Shown here piece by piece: positions 41,880 through 50,449 of a DNA stretch of 64,000 nt. Both the position numbers and the translations under genes were made by a program. The notes under the pieces are model-generated. The model worked only from the letters and a program-made list of their open reading frames with translations, had not been told where the DNA came from and made no database searches. This stretch comes from Candidatus Babelota bacterium (GTDB lineage: Bacteria; Babelota; Babeliae; Babelales; Vermiphilaceae), in NCBI GenBank assembly GCA_018266085.1, contig JAFEAZ010000029.1, forward strand, positions 53,230 to 117,229, read 5' to 3'. Every line of letters begins with the position of its first letter. Position 1 is the stretch's first letter.

Positions 41880-42110
41880 ATGCATCTTCATCCTGTCGCG
41901 TTGGCAAAAACAGCGGGCATTTTTATGTTTTGCACGGCGCTTTTTAACAGCATTTTAGTCTTTATCTATTTTCCACAAATTAACCTCATGCAATTGCTTA
42001 TACCATTAGTGATAACACCGTTGGTAGCAGCCGTTGCAGGGTATGTGGTTGCTCGTTTGTATAACTATTTCCTTCCTGCATCTTGTCGCGATCAAAGACC
42101 TACTCTGTAA
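41880..42110 (+). CDS. Small two-helix membrane protein
   Basis: 76 aa with two membrane helices (TAGIFMFCTALFNSILVFIYF and LLIPLVITPLVAAVAGYVVA) and a short polar tail. AAGGAATAAACT precedes the ATG. Not recognised; resembles short DUF-type membrane proteins. It is 18 bp upstream of the ATP-cone nuclease gene. Confidence 0.55.
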   Translation: MHLHPVALAKTAGIFMFCTALFNSILVFIYFPQINLMQLLIPLVITPLVAAVAGYVVARLYNYFLPASCRDQRPTL

Positions 42111-42128
42111 CATAACACATGAGGTTGT

Positions 42129-42965
42129 ATGTCACTTTATATACAAAAGTATTCAGGCGAGACTGAGCCTTTTAATATAAAAAAATTTACAGCCTCATTA
42201 CAACGTGCTGGCGCCTCTGCCAAACTGATAGAGCAGCTTGTTGCCGAGATCAGCACGTTGCCATCATTGCGCACAACCAAAGATATTTATGAATTTGCGC
42301 TTGAGCGGCTGCGGAGCTGCAACACTGTTGTTGCAGCTCATTATAACCTTAAGCGTGCCTTGTTCGATTTTGGCCCATCTGGGTTTCCTTTCGAAAATTA
42401 TGTAAGCGCTCTGTTTAATGCGCAAGGATATGGTACCAGAACGCATACGGTCGCTCGTGGTTTTTGTATTGAGCATGAATTGGATGTGATAGCCATACGC
42501 GGCAATGAGCACCTTATGATCGAATGTAAGTTCCATAATGAGCAGGGCATTTACTGCGATGTTAAGGTGCCTTTGTATATTAAGGCACGCTTTGATGATG
42601 TAGCGCGCTATTGGGATCATCAGGGTGATGCGCATGCAATCCACAGGGCTGTTGTTGTAACCAACACGCGTTTTAGCTCGCAGGCAATAGCCTACGCACA
42701 ATGTGTAGGCATTACGCTTTTAGGGTGGGGTTATCCAGAGCGTGGAAGCTTGGAGCAGCTCATCAACCACTTCGGGTTGCATCCCATTACAGCCTTGGTC
42801 TCTCTTGATCGTCGTCAGAAAAAGATTTTGCTTGATCATGGCCTCGTGTTGTGCCGTGATGTGCAAAAGCATAAAAAAGCACTTAATGCTCTTAATCTAT
42901 CTGAGCAGGACAAAGAGCATCTGGTGCGTGAAATGGAAGCAATCTGCGCAATCAAACAGACCTGA
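42129..42965 (+). CDS. ATP-cone domain fused to a Mrr-like restriction endonuclease fold
   Basis: 278 aa. Residues ~1-85 are an ATP-cone (YIQKYSGETEPFNIKKFTASL, then TTKDIYEFALERLRS), the nucleotide-sensing module of ribonucleotide reductases. Residues ~95-200 are a PD-(D/E)xK nuclease of the Mrr type: FENYVSALFNAQGY, HELDVIAIRG with the metal Asp, and HLMIECKFHN with ExK. A helix-hairpin-like C-terminus (LNLSEQDKEHLVREM) follows. The architecture suggests nuclease activity controlled by ATP or dATP. A biological role is not known. Confidence 0.78.
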   Translation: MSLYIQKYSGETEPFNIKKFTASLQRAGASAKLIEQLVAEISTLPSLRTTKDIYEFALERLRSCNTVVAAHYNLKRALFDFGPSGFPFENYVSALFNAQGYGTRTHTVARGFCIEHELDVIAIRGNEHLMIECKFHNEQGIYCDVKVPLYIKARFDDVARYWDHQGDAHAIHRAVVVTNTRFSSQAIAYAQCVGITLLGWGYPERGSLEQLINHFGLHPITALVSLDRRQKKILLDHGLVLCRDVQKHKKALNALNLSEQDKEHLVREMEAICAIKQT

Positions 42966-43269
42966 GGTCAGGACTTGCCTCTTTTTAGGAACTGATATTT
43001 GTTGGTCTTCGTGTCGAAGTGAATACCCACTCGAAAATCTCTTTTTATTAAGACCGGTTTGAGGCAACAGGCGCCTCCATAGGCCAATTATACAATATTC
43101 AAAACTGAAAACCTCAACAAATGGTTGGGTTACAGGCCGGGAAACCTGTGCGCAGCAGGGCAAAAAGCTGTTGTATGATAGATGAGTTGACAAAGGTGGG
43201 ATCATTTTTTTAGGATATCCTTGCCTTGGCAAGACAATCGCGTTTATACAGTATCGGTTGGTAGCATCT

Positions 43270-44139
43270 ATGCACTGGACCCCGTCACCCATCATAACAG
43301 ATCATGTACCAGCTATGCTGGCTGCTCATCTACGCGTGGTTCTGATTTCAATAGTTGTTCTGGTTCCTGAAGCTTCAGCGCTTGATAAAAGACCGCAAGA
43401 TCCTATAACTTGGGATTTTGTTGTCAGTGGTGGGTACTCTGAAGGTTGGCAGATAGTCGAAAAGATCAAACAGGTTCCAGAAAAAACAGAGCAAGAGCAT
43501 GGCTCAAGTGGGCATCAAAAAAGTATGTGGTATGATCAAGTGGCCAATACGCTCCATGAATCGGATGCTTTTTTGGCTGCAGTGAGATCGGGCTCTTTAG
43601 AAAAAGAGGCGGAAGCGCATCTGAAAAAATTGCATGAGCAGCAACGCTTATTGTTTGTGTGTGCGCGTCGCATCAGTAGTAATTTTGTCAAGGAAGTTAT
43701 TGCGTCTCAAGAAAGAAATGTTGCCAGTGTTGGCCTCGACCCTAAAAAGGCATATGAAGCGGTGGCTACCAATGAGCAGGATGCTACCTATTTTGGCAAG
43801 TTCGGCCAACATATGCCCTGCGCCTATTTTAAATCATTGATTGAGCTTCAGTTGCGCAACCAAGCGACTACAGAAAAACGCAGGCTAGAGCTGCGTCAGC
43901 TGGGCTACGTTTTTGCCAGTGAGCTCGCCAAGCAGGAATATGATCTCTATAGAGCGGATGATCTGCAAGGGCTTGAACGGCTCAGGTTGACGAAGCCACA
44001 AAAGAAGCTTGTTGAGCAGCAGATCAACGGCGTATTGTCGAGGATTGGGGTTGTTGGTGAGCTTCATCAACAGCTCACTCGTGTGTCGACAGCAATACCA
44101 GACAAAGTTGTATCGGACAACCTTATTCACTTCGATTGA
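43270..44139 (+). CDS. Secreted helical protein of unknown function
   Basis: About 289 aa. A hydrophobic leader (VVLISIVVLVPEASA) is followed by a mainly alpha-helical, charged region (EAHLKKLHEQQRLLFVCARRI, KLVEQQINGVLSRIG). Not recognised. The start is uncertain: ATG at 43270, TTG at 43258 and ATG at 43315 are all possible, none with a clear Shine-Dalgarno. Confidence 0.55.
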   Translation: MHWTPSPIITDHVPAMLAAHLRVVLISIVVLVPEASALDKRPQDPITWDFVVSGGYSEGWQIVEKIKQVPEKTEQEHGSSGHQKSMWYDQVANTLHESDAFLAAVRSGSLEKEAEAHLKKLHEQQRLLFVCARRISSNFVKEVIASQERNVASVGLDPKKAYEAVATNEQDATYFGKFGQHMPCAYFKSLIELQLRNQATTEKRRLELRQLGYVFASELAKQEYDLYRADDLQGLERLRLTKPQKKLVEQQINGVLSRIGVVGELHQQLTRVSTAIPDKVVSDNLIHFD

Positions 44140-44211
44140 TCACGGTAAGATGACCTTTTTCTTTTTTTGATTACACTGTGAGCATACTTTTCTTAAGCAA
44201 AGGATCTTATT

Positions 44212-45321
44212 GTGCTATCAGGTAATTATGGTCGCGTTCGTTCATTCGATTGGTTCGCTTTTTTGCTGATTGCCACTTTGTCGTTGATTAGCCTTTTGTT
44301 CGTGTACAGTACGACGCATCATGCGACAGCTCCTTATTCTATTTTTTTCAAAAAACAGTGTGCCGGTATACTCACTGGCTTTGGTATCTATTACGGCATC
44401 AGCCAGCTTGATGCTCGCTCTTTGATGCGGTGGGGTTTTTTTGCTTATTTTTGCGTGCTTGCACTCCTCGTGTTTACGATCATCAAAGGGGTTGTCGGTA
44501 TGGGTGGGCAGCGGTGGATCGATCTTTTTTTCTTTCGCGTACAAACGTCAGAGCTTGCAAAGCTCTTCTTCCCGGCCTTTGCGACCTATTACCTGTATGC
44601 CTGTGACGGTGGGTATACAACATCAGCATCACCGCAGCGCTTCGTTCCTCTTTTAATCACGCTGGCTGTCAGTTTTGTGTTGATTGCAAAACAGCCCGAT
44701 CTTGGCACCGCACTCGTAGTGCTTTTTTCAGGTCTTATCACCTTTTGGGTAGCCGGGCTGCCCACTCGTTTTTTTATGTATGGTTTTTGCGTCATGCTGT
44801 TTGCCGCTCCTATTTTGTGGCCGATGCTTAAGGATTATCAAAAACAGCGCATTTTTGTCTTTTTGGGGTATGGTAGCTCAAATAAGGAACGGTATCAGAT
44901 TGAACAATCTCTTATCGCTATAGGCTCAGGAGGCATCTACGGCAAAGGATTCATGCAGGGCACGCAAAATAGGTACCAATTTTTACCGGAAAGTCGCACC
45001 GATTGTATATTTTCGGTTATAGCAGAAGAGCTTGGTTTTATAGGGGTGGTTACGGTGATTCTCATCTATATAATCCTTGCACTGTATCTCTTTCACCAGA
45101 CGGCGGATGTTGCATTTCCCTATATGCAAGCGCTTGCTGCAGGGCTTATCGCGCATATTATGATTTCGGCATTTATTAACATGGGCATGGTTATGGGGCT
45201 GCTACCCATGGTTGGGATACCGTTACCATTAATTAGTTATGGCGTCAGTAATGTATGGATTACGTACGCGAGTTTGGGCTGGCTTGCAAGTATAGCACGG
45301 CAGCGTACGACAAGGAGATAG
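44212..45321 (+). CDS. rodA: SEDS glycosyltransferase RodA
   Basis: 369 aa, GTG start with AAAGGATC upstream. About ten membrane helices with SEDS signatures: GMGGQRWIDLFFFRVQTSELAKL, AKQPDLGTALVVL, YQIEQSLIAIGSGGIYGKGFMQGTQNRYQFLPESRTD, EELGFIG and PLPLISYG. RodA polymerises glycan strands for cell elongation, implying a peptidoglycan wall. The penicillin-binding partner is not adjacent. It is 7 bp upstream of ruvB. Confidence 0.9.
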   Translation: MLSGNYGRVRSFDWFAFLLIATLSLISLLFVYSTTHHATAPYSIFFKKQCAGILTGFGIYYGISQLDARSLMRWGFFAYFCVLALLVFTIIKGVVGMGGQRWIDLFFFRVQTSELAKLFFPAFATYYLYACDGGYTTSASPQRFVPLLITLAVSFVLIAKQPDLGTALVVLFSGLITFWVAGLPTRFFMYGFCVMLFAAPILWPMLKDYQKQRIFVFLGYGSSNKERYQIEQSLIAIGSGGIYGKGFMQGTQNRYQFLPESRTDCIFSVIAEELGFIGVVTVILIYIILALYLFHQTADVAFPYMQALAAGLIAHIMISAFINMGMVMGLLPMVGIPLPLISYGVSNVWITYASLGWLASIARQRTTRR

Positions 45322-45328
45322 AAAACAG

Positions 45329-46348
45329 ATGGATGACACCATAGGACTCAGTATTTTAACGTTGCGCGATACGGAACAGGAACGCGCACATGATTTTACT
45401 CCCAGTACGTTTGATGATTATATCGGGCAAGACGAGCTGAAAGAAAAGCTGTCTATTTATACGCAGGCTGCTAAAATGCGTGGCGAGCCATTGGATCATC
45501 TGCTCCTTTTCGGACCTCCAGGCCTTGGAAAAACAACGTTGGCACATATCATGGCACAGGTGATGCATGTTGGCATTAAAATCTGTAGCGGTCCGATGAT
45601 GGAGCGCACGGGTGATTTAGTGGCAATTTTATCAAGTCTTGAACCGCGCGATATTCTTTTTATTGATGAGATTCATCGTATGCCGGCAACGGTTGAAGAA
45701 GTGCTTTATAGTGCCATGGAGCAGTTTCGCGTTGATGTTATCATCGGGCAAGGTGCTGGTGCCAAGTCGGTTAATCTACCGTTAAGCCCCTTTACACTCG
45801 TAGGAGCCACGACAAAAAGTGGCAAAATTTCGGCACCGTTGCGTTCCCGTTTTGGTATTGTTGAGCGGCTTGATTTTTATACCGATCCTCAGCTGCAGGC
45901 AATCGTTGCGCAAAATGCTCGCTTTCTTGAGCTCGATTTGTCGCTTGATTCGGCATTGCTTATCGCGCAAGCAGGGCGCGGCACGCCGCGTATTGCAAAA
46001 AAGATTGTACGGCGTGTCAGAGATTTTGCGCAGGTCAAAAATAATAGCAGCTCTGACATAGAATTTACCAAACAGGCTCTTAGCTTTTTGGGCATCGATA
46101 CACAAGGGCTTACCAATGTTGATCGTCTTATTTTAAGCAAGATGATCGAGCATTTTAGCGGTGGCCCTGTTGGTGTTGAAACGATTGCAGCGCTGGTGGG
46201 TGAAGATAAAGATACGATCGAGCAGGTTTATGAACCGTTTTTGATGCGCAAAGGACTCCTTGAAAAAACAGCCCGTGGACGCCAGATTCCGCACAAACAG
46301 TTGCCCTTTTTAAAGCAACTCTTTTTGGGCCAAGCGACGCTGCTCTAA
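45329..46348 (+). CDS. ruvB: Holliday junction helicase RuvB
   Basis: 339 aa. AAA+ motor with Walker A LLFGPPGLGKTTLAH, Walker B ILFIDEIHRMP, sensor regions (TLVGATTKSGKISAPLRSRFG), and the C-terminal winged helix (EPFLMRKGLLEKTARGR). It drives branch migration with RuvA, which is not adjacent. The gene overlaps no neighbour and is followed by a terminator. Confidence 0.95.
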   Translation: MDDTIGLSILTLRDTEQERAHDFTPSTFDDYIGQDELKEKLSIYTQAAKMRGEPLDHLLLFGPPGLGKTTLAHIMAQVMHVGIKICSGPMMERTGDLVAILSSLEPRDILFIDEIHRMPATVEEVLYSAMEQFRVDVIIGQGAGAKSVNLPLSPFTLVGATTKSGKISAPLRSRFGIVERLDFYTDPQLQAIVAQNARFLELDLSLDSALLIAQAGRGTPRIAKKIVRRVRDFAQVKNNSSSDIEFTKQALSFLGIDTQGLTNVDRLILSKMIEHFSGGPVGVETIAALVGEDKDTIEQVYEPFLMRKGLLEKTARGRQIPHKQLPFLKQLFLGQATLL

Positions 46349-46358
46349 TAGTAAAAGG

Positions 46359-46391
46359 CTTTGGGAAAGATTCTAACTTTCTTTCCCAAAG
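46359..46391 (+). terminator. Terminator after ruvB
   Basis: A 12-bp perfect stem (CTTTGGGAAAGA / TCTTTCCCAAAG) with a 9-nt loop, 11 bp after the ruvB stop; a TTTTT follows a few bases further. Confidence 0.75.
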
Positions 46392-46402
46392 TTCGATACT
46401 TT

Positions 46403-46585
46403 TTAAGGTACCCACCAATAAAATACTATTTCTATCAGAAGGATGAGTCCAAACGTTCTCATCAGGATGTGCCTTATGTTAACACCTTCTTTCGATTGCT
46501 CCATTTCTCGGCGAACGATGTCATAATTCATAAGACTCATAATAAGTTCAGTGGCTACTTTTATAGCTATTATTACTTCTTTCAT
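46403..46585 (-). CDS. Small protein with C-terminal membrane anchor
   Basis: 60 aa: a hydrophobic-charged N-terminal helix (KEVIIAIKVATELIMSL), a charged middle, and a C-terminal segment FGLILLIEIVFYWWVP. Its ATG lies just after the upstream stop and has no clear Shine-Dalgarno, so coupling is likely if it is real. Unrecognised. Confidence 0.4.
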   Translation of the reverse strand: MKEVIIAIKVATELIMSLMNYDIVRREMEQSKEGVNIRHILMRTFGLILLIEIVFYWWVP

Positions 46586-46589
46586 AGTA

Positions 46590-47105
46590 TCATACTGGTC
46601 CTGTAGCGACGCCGCCGATAATACCACCAGCAATTGCGCCTACTTGGCTGGCAGCTTCTATTTGAAGGCCAAAAGTTCCTTCAAGTGCAGCAAACGTAGC
46701 TGGAGCCGCTGGACCTGTTAATGATGATGCAATAAGTATTGCGCCGTGCCCAATAAACAGCACAGTGAATTTGCCAATATAAGCACCTAGTGTGGTACCA
46801 CCCAATCCACCGCCTTTGAGCTGATCGTGGCGTTTCAGTGCGTATCCAGCGCCGATTCTGCTGACTTCCAGTTTAGAACGGTCGCTTTTGAAAAGATCTT
46901 TTAGAGCATTTGGCTTACGTAAAGACGAATCAAGGTCGTAATGTTCGACTCTTTGCCCGTTCACCTTAATAACGTCATTAGCATCGTAAGTAACGTTATA
47001 ATGTTGACTCGATGCTAGAAGATGCTTAGCTGCGATTTTAGTTGAATCTGATGCAACTACGAATGATGATACGCAAAGCGCCACTGCTGTTACTTGTTTA
47101 AGCAT
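46590..47105 (-). CDS. Exported glycine-rich membrane protein of unknown function
   Basis: 171 aa, signal peptide (KQVTAVALCVSSFVVAS), a soluble part (YNVTYDANDVIKVNGQRV...), then a Gly/Ala-rich hydrophobic C-terminus (GGGLGGTTLGAYIGKF, VGAIAGGIIGGVATG) that looks like a glycine-zipper membrane segment. Not recognised. AGG precedes the ATG. Confidence 0.58.
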   Translation of the reverse strand: MLKQVTAVALCVSSFVVASDSTKIAAKHLLASSQHYNVTYDANDVIKVNGQRVEHYDLDSSLRKPNALKDLFKSDRSKLEVSRIGAGYALKRHDQLKGGGLGGTTLGAYIGKFTVLFIGHGAILIASSLTGPAAPATFAALEGTFGLQIEAASQVGAIAGGIIGGVATGPV

Positions 47106-47460
47106 TTTTGTTAAACCTGGAGTTAATGTTAAAATACAACGACTTACATTATGAAAAATTTGTCTCTTGCGCTACCTCCTTCTACTACATGCGGAAAAAT
47201 CACTTTATCTCTGTCCATTGCTTGATCCGTTCAATTGCCTGGGTGCCCCAGGACGTCTTTTGCAGGGGATCTTATAACATATTTTTCATGTCATGAATAT
47301 ATAGGTTTTATGGTGGCAAGTATGACACCAAAATTTCTCGGGTCATTCTCGAGCAATCGGGAATCCAGGCTGGAACGCGAGCGGAGACATACTCAAGAAA
47401 GTTTTATACTCGCGATCTTCGTAGTGGGTAAGTCTTGAAAGAGAAATAAATACGCTTGAT
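47106..47460. other. Non-coding interval upstream of higBA
   Basis: No gene is supported in this ~355-bp stretch. It holds a dispersed palindromic repeat (47335-47374) and leads into the higBA promoter. Confidence 0.5.
47335..47374 (-). repeat. Dispersed palindromic repeat (TGGATTCCCG type)
   Basis: On the minus strand it reads CCAGCCTGGATTCCCGATTG then CTCGAGAATGACCCGAGA. The ATTCCCGA/TCGAGAAT arms pair with one mismatch, matching the elements at 8529 and 59262. Confidence 0.6.
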
Positions 47461-47485
47461 ATACTACTTTATAAAGTAGTATAAT
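47456..47485 (+). promoter_or_regulatory. higBA promoter
   Basis: TTGATA at 47456-47461 and TATAAT at 47480-47485 with an 18-bp spacer, a near-consensus sigma-70 promoter, starting about 66 bp upstream of higB. Confidence 0.8.
47461..47482 (+). promoter_or_regulatory. 22-bp perfect palindrome, putative HigA operator
   Basis: ATACTACTTTATAAAGTAGTAT is a perfect 22-bp palindrome that fills the promoter spacer and overlaps the -10 box. A second inverted repeat (AGTTAT-CTATA-ATAACT) at 47489-47505 sits near the start of transcription. Binding by the XRE antitoxin HigA would block polymerase. Confidence 0.75.
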
Positions 47486-47521
47486 CATAGTTATCTATAA
47501 TAACTTAATCGAGTAGCTCTG

Positions 47522-47851
47522 ATGAAAAAGTGGTGTATAGAGTATTGGGATGACAGAACAGGGAACAATTCCCTGGAAAAGTGGTTTGATAAGTTAACAG
47601 ACGAGCAGCTCAAATCTGTCTCTAAGGAGATAAGATTACTTGAGGTGCTTGGCAATACCTTAAGGCTTCCGCATAGTAAAGCTTTGGCTGAAGGGTTATT
47701 TGAGTTAAGAGAGCGAAGATTTGGTTTCCGTATCTATTATTGTTTCTGTGATAATACTTTGATTTTCTTGCTTGCCGCAGGTGATAAAAAAAGTCAGGAC
47801 CGAGATATACGCATTGCTCGATTAAGGCTTAAACAAGTAATTGAGAGATAA
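47522..47851 (+). CDS. higB: HigB/RelE-type mRNA interferase toxin (phage Gp49-like)
   Basis: 109 aa. Gp49-like/HigB pattern: KKWCIEYWDD, then LEKWFDKLTDEQLKSVSKEI, the strand pair LFELRERRFGFRIYYCF and the basic C-terminal RIARLRLKQVI. These toxins cleave mRNA on the ribosome. It lies upstream of its antitoxin, the usual higBA order, under a strong, operator-covered promoter. Confidence 0.88.
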   Translation: MKKWCIEYWDDRTGNNSLEKWFDKLTDEQLKSVSKEIRLLEVLGNTLRLPHSKALAEGLFELRERRFGFRIYYCFCDNTLIFLLAAGDKKSQDRDIRIARLRLKQVIER

Positions 47852-47853
47852 CT

Positions 47854-48159
47854 ATGAAGACGAAAAAATTTCAGTCATATCTTGAAAAGAGATTAAGTAA
47901 ACAAGAGATTGCCGAAATAGATGCGCAGGCGCAATTAGAGGCTAGGATTCTTATTTCGCTGCAAAAAACAATTCAAGAAGCTCTTGACGACTATATGAAA
48001 AAAAACAGGGTCGGCTTCAATGAGCTTGTCCGCAGGCTCGAAACAAGTCCTTCTTACATGCAAAAGCTAAGAAGTGGTAAGGCCAATATAACATTGGCGA
48101 AAATGGCTCACTTGCTCGCCTTACTTGGCAAAGAGCCAAGTGAATTTTTCAAGGCATGA
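47854..48159 (+). CDS. higA: HigA-type XRE antitoxin
   Basis: 101 aa. N-terminal helical part, then a helix-turn-helix: RVGFNELVRRLETSPSYMQKLRSGKANITLAKMAHLLALLGKEP. It should neutralise HigB and bind the palindromes upstream. It starts 2 bp after the higB stop with GAGAGAT upstream. Confidence 0.88.
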   Translation: MKTKKFQSYLEKRLSKQEIAEIDAQAQLEARILISLQKTIQEALDDYMKKNRVGFNELVRRLETSPSYMQKLRSGKANITLAKMAHLLALLGKEPSEFFKA

Positions 48160-48358
48160 AAATAAAGTATGCCCGCTGGACGGTAGGCGAGCATTGCTTA
48201 TGGAGCAGCGTGCAGATGAGATAGAAAAAAAGAGATAGAGCAACTATGCCGTTTGAGGGCGTTTGGCACCATTCTGCTTGCATACGACCTGCCTTCGTTT
48301 GGTACACTTTTGTACACAAGTTTTTTGATAAAAAGTGAGATTAAGATAAGGAGCCGGT

Positions 48359-48874
48359 ATGTTCGAATCACTGATGCAGTCACTACATGAAGCGACTGAG
48401 ATACGTAACTTTACCATGATTTCATTACTGCATATGGTAATTCGTGGCGTAATAATCTATGCCTTTGGCATTGTGCTGATACGATGCAACCGAAAGCTCT
48501 TTGGTGTGAATAGTACCTTTAACCGCATTTTAGTGGTTATGTTAGGTTCGCTATTGGCCGATGCGGTCGTCAGTGCAGAGCATTTTTTAATCGGTATTGC
48601 CACTGTGTTGTTGCTGACGGTACTTAATGGTATCATGAATAGGGCATCTTTTCATATGCCCGCGATCGAATCGCTGATTAAGGGAGATCAGCCGATTATT
48701 TTAAAAGATGGGGAAATTCAATGGCACACCATGAAAAAGCATCTTATCACCGAACGGGAACTGTTGAGTGAGCTGTGTACGCAATTGCACACACAGGATC
48801 TCACGACGGTAGAAATAGCGAAGATTGCCAGTGATGGCAGAATAAAATTTATTAAACGGTACACAAATATTTAA
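48359..48874 (+). CDS. DUF421/YetF-type membrane protein
   Basis: 171 aa. Two or three N-terminal membrane segments (~24-44, 56-72, 76-94) and a soluble C-terminal domain with the DUF421 pattern LIKGDQPIILKDGEIQ and ITERELLSELCTQLH. Function of the family is unknown. AAGGAG precedes the ATG. Confidence 0.75.
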   Translation: MFESLMQSLHEATEIRNFTMISLLHMVIRGVIIYAFGIVLIRCNRKLFGVNSTFNRILVVMLGSLLADAVVSAEHFLIGIATVLLLTVLNGIMNRASFHMPAIESLIKGDQPIILKDGEIQWHTMKKHLITERELLSELCTQLHTQDLTTVEIAKIASDGRIKFIKRYTNI

Positions 48875-48937
48875 GCTGTTTCAGCAGCTTGGTATTCTCG
48901 GCAGCACAGCTGTGCCAAATCAAAAATAGATAATGAA

Positions 48938-48974
48938 AGAGGCTTGTTAGAAGATTTTGCTCTAACAAGCCTCT
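48938..48974. terminator. Bidirectional terminator
   Basis: A 14-bp perfect stem (AGAGGCTTGTTAGA / TCTAACAAGCCTCT) with a 9-nt loop between convergent genes ending at 48874 and 49005. Confidence 0.85.
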
Positions 48975-49004
48975 TCAATTGAGAACTAAAAAACTCTGTA
49001 CGAT

Positions 49005-49475
49005 TTAGTTGTTATTGCCAGGGCGAGGGTTTTGTCTTGTGTTTGACCATAGGCTAAATAGGTTGCGACCTGCAAATCTTGCTAGGCCAGGAACGCATTC
49101 GACTACGATCCATCTTAAAAGAGGATTGACGTCATCGGCTCTGACGTGGTTGTTGTTTGCAGGGATTAGTTGCTCTTGGCTCGGTGCTCTAGATATTGGT
49201 GCAGCAAGTGCTGCTTGAGGAGCAGGTTGGCTGTTATAATGAATCACTACAGCAGCTTGGGCAGGGAGTGTAGCGATAGGTGTAGGGATAGGATTATTTG
49301 CTAGTGCAAGCGGAGCATCTTGATGTGCACTTTGCGGAGCTTGTCCTGCGGTTCTTCGCATCAGTTCCTGACGCATTGGCTCAAGTGAATCATGAGCAGT
49401 TGTTTTGTCGCTTGCAACGATCTGGGCTTGAGTTGCAAGAAGTATAGCAGCTGACAATACGAGACATCTTTTCAT
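49005..49475 (-). CDS. Secreted Ala/Pro/Gln-rich protein
   Basis: 156 aa, signal peptide (KRCLVLSAAILLATQAQIVAS), then a low-complexity Ala/Pro/Gln/Asn-rich mature region (QAPQSAHQDAPLALANNPIP) and a C-terminal segment LLRWIVVECVPGLARFAG. Not recognised. Start ATG at 49475. Confidence 0.6.
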   Translation of the reverse strand: MKRCLVLSAAILLATQAQIVASDKTTAHDSLEPMRQELMRRTAGQAPQSAHQDAPLALANNPIPTPIATLPAQAAVVIHYNSQPAPQAALAAPISRAPSQEQLIPANNNHVRADDVNPLLRWIVVECVPGLARFAGRNLFSLWSNTRQNPRPGNNN

Positions 49476-49720
49476 AGTGAAACCTTTGATGTGAAAATGG
49501 TATAAATAATGACTGGCTACAGCTTATCGTATTGTTACAACCAGTCAAGAAAGGCCTGTAAAGGCTTATTTGATCCTATTTCTTCAAAGCGTACTTGAAG
49601 GCGGCTCTTTCTGCAAAGGTCTATTGACGTGTGTATCGACAGAAGAGCGACAAACCTGTACGCTATGATTTTATGCAACAAAAACAGAATTTATAATGCA
49701 TTTGGTAGGAGATACCGGCC

Positions 49721-50437
49721 ATGGCGGGCCATTCAAAATGGGCTAATATAAAGCACAAAAAAGCACGTGAAGATGATAAACGCGGTAAGATTTTTACCAA
49801 GCTGAGCAAAGAGATTACGCTGGTAGCCAAAGAGGGTGGTGGTGACACCAACGGCAATGCGCGCCTTCGTTTGCTGCTTGAAAAAGCCCGCGAAGTTAAT
49901 ATGCCCAACGAAAATATCACTCGTGCTATCAAAAAAGGTACCGGTGAGTTGCCAGGTGTTGCGTATGAACAATGCACCTACGAAGGGTATGGCCCTCACG
50001 GGATTGCCGTTATTGTTGATATATTGACCGATAATAAAAATAGAATCGCTGCCGAAATGAGACGCCTTTTCTCACAGCATGGCGGATCGCTTGGTGAAAC
50101 AGGATCGGTGAGCTGGATGTTTCAGAAACTTGGTGTGGTCAAACTTGACTCATGCAGCTTAAGTGAAGATCAGCTGATCGATGCGCTTATCGATTTCGAT
50201 ATTCAAGACATCGAGCAAGAAGAGCAGGGCTGCGCGATTTATACCGATCCAAAATCGGTTGATCTGGTACGCCAAAAGCTCCAAAGCCTCGGCTTGAAGG
50301 TTGAAAGCGCTGAGCTTGAGTGGGTGCCAAAAACACCATTCAGCTTGCCCGAAGAGCAGGCTCAAAAAGGGTATGAGTTTTTAAGTGAGCTTGACGATCA
50401 TGATGACGTTAATAGCGTCGCGACAAATTTGGCCTAA
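49721..50437 (+). CDS. yebC: YebC/PmpR family translation/transcription factor
   Basis: 238 aa, full length. Signature MAGHSKWANIKHKKAREDDKRGKIFTKL, then the three-domain core (NVSNENITRAIKKGTGE-like region, YGPHGIAVIVDILTDNKNR, SVSWMFQKLG). Family members act as transcriptional regulators or help ribosomes through proline stretches. AGGAGA precedes the ATG. First gene of yebC-yicC-dnaE. Confidence 0.94.
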   Translation: MAGHSKWANIKHKKAREDDKRGKIFTKLSKEITLVAKEGGGDTNGNARLRLLLEKAREVNMPNENITRAIKKGTGELPGVAYEQCTYEGYGPHGIAVIVDILTDNKNRIAAEMRRLFSQHGGSLGETGSVSWMFQKLGVVKLDSCSLSEDQLIDALIDFDIQDIEQEEQGCAIYTDPKSVDLVRQKLQSLGLKVESAELEWVPKTPFSLPEEQAQKGYEFLSELDDHDDVNSVATNLA

Positions 50438-50449
50438 GTGAAGGAATCT

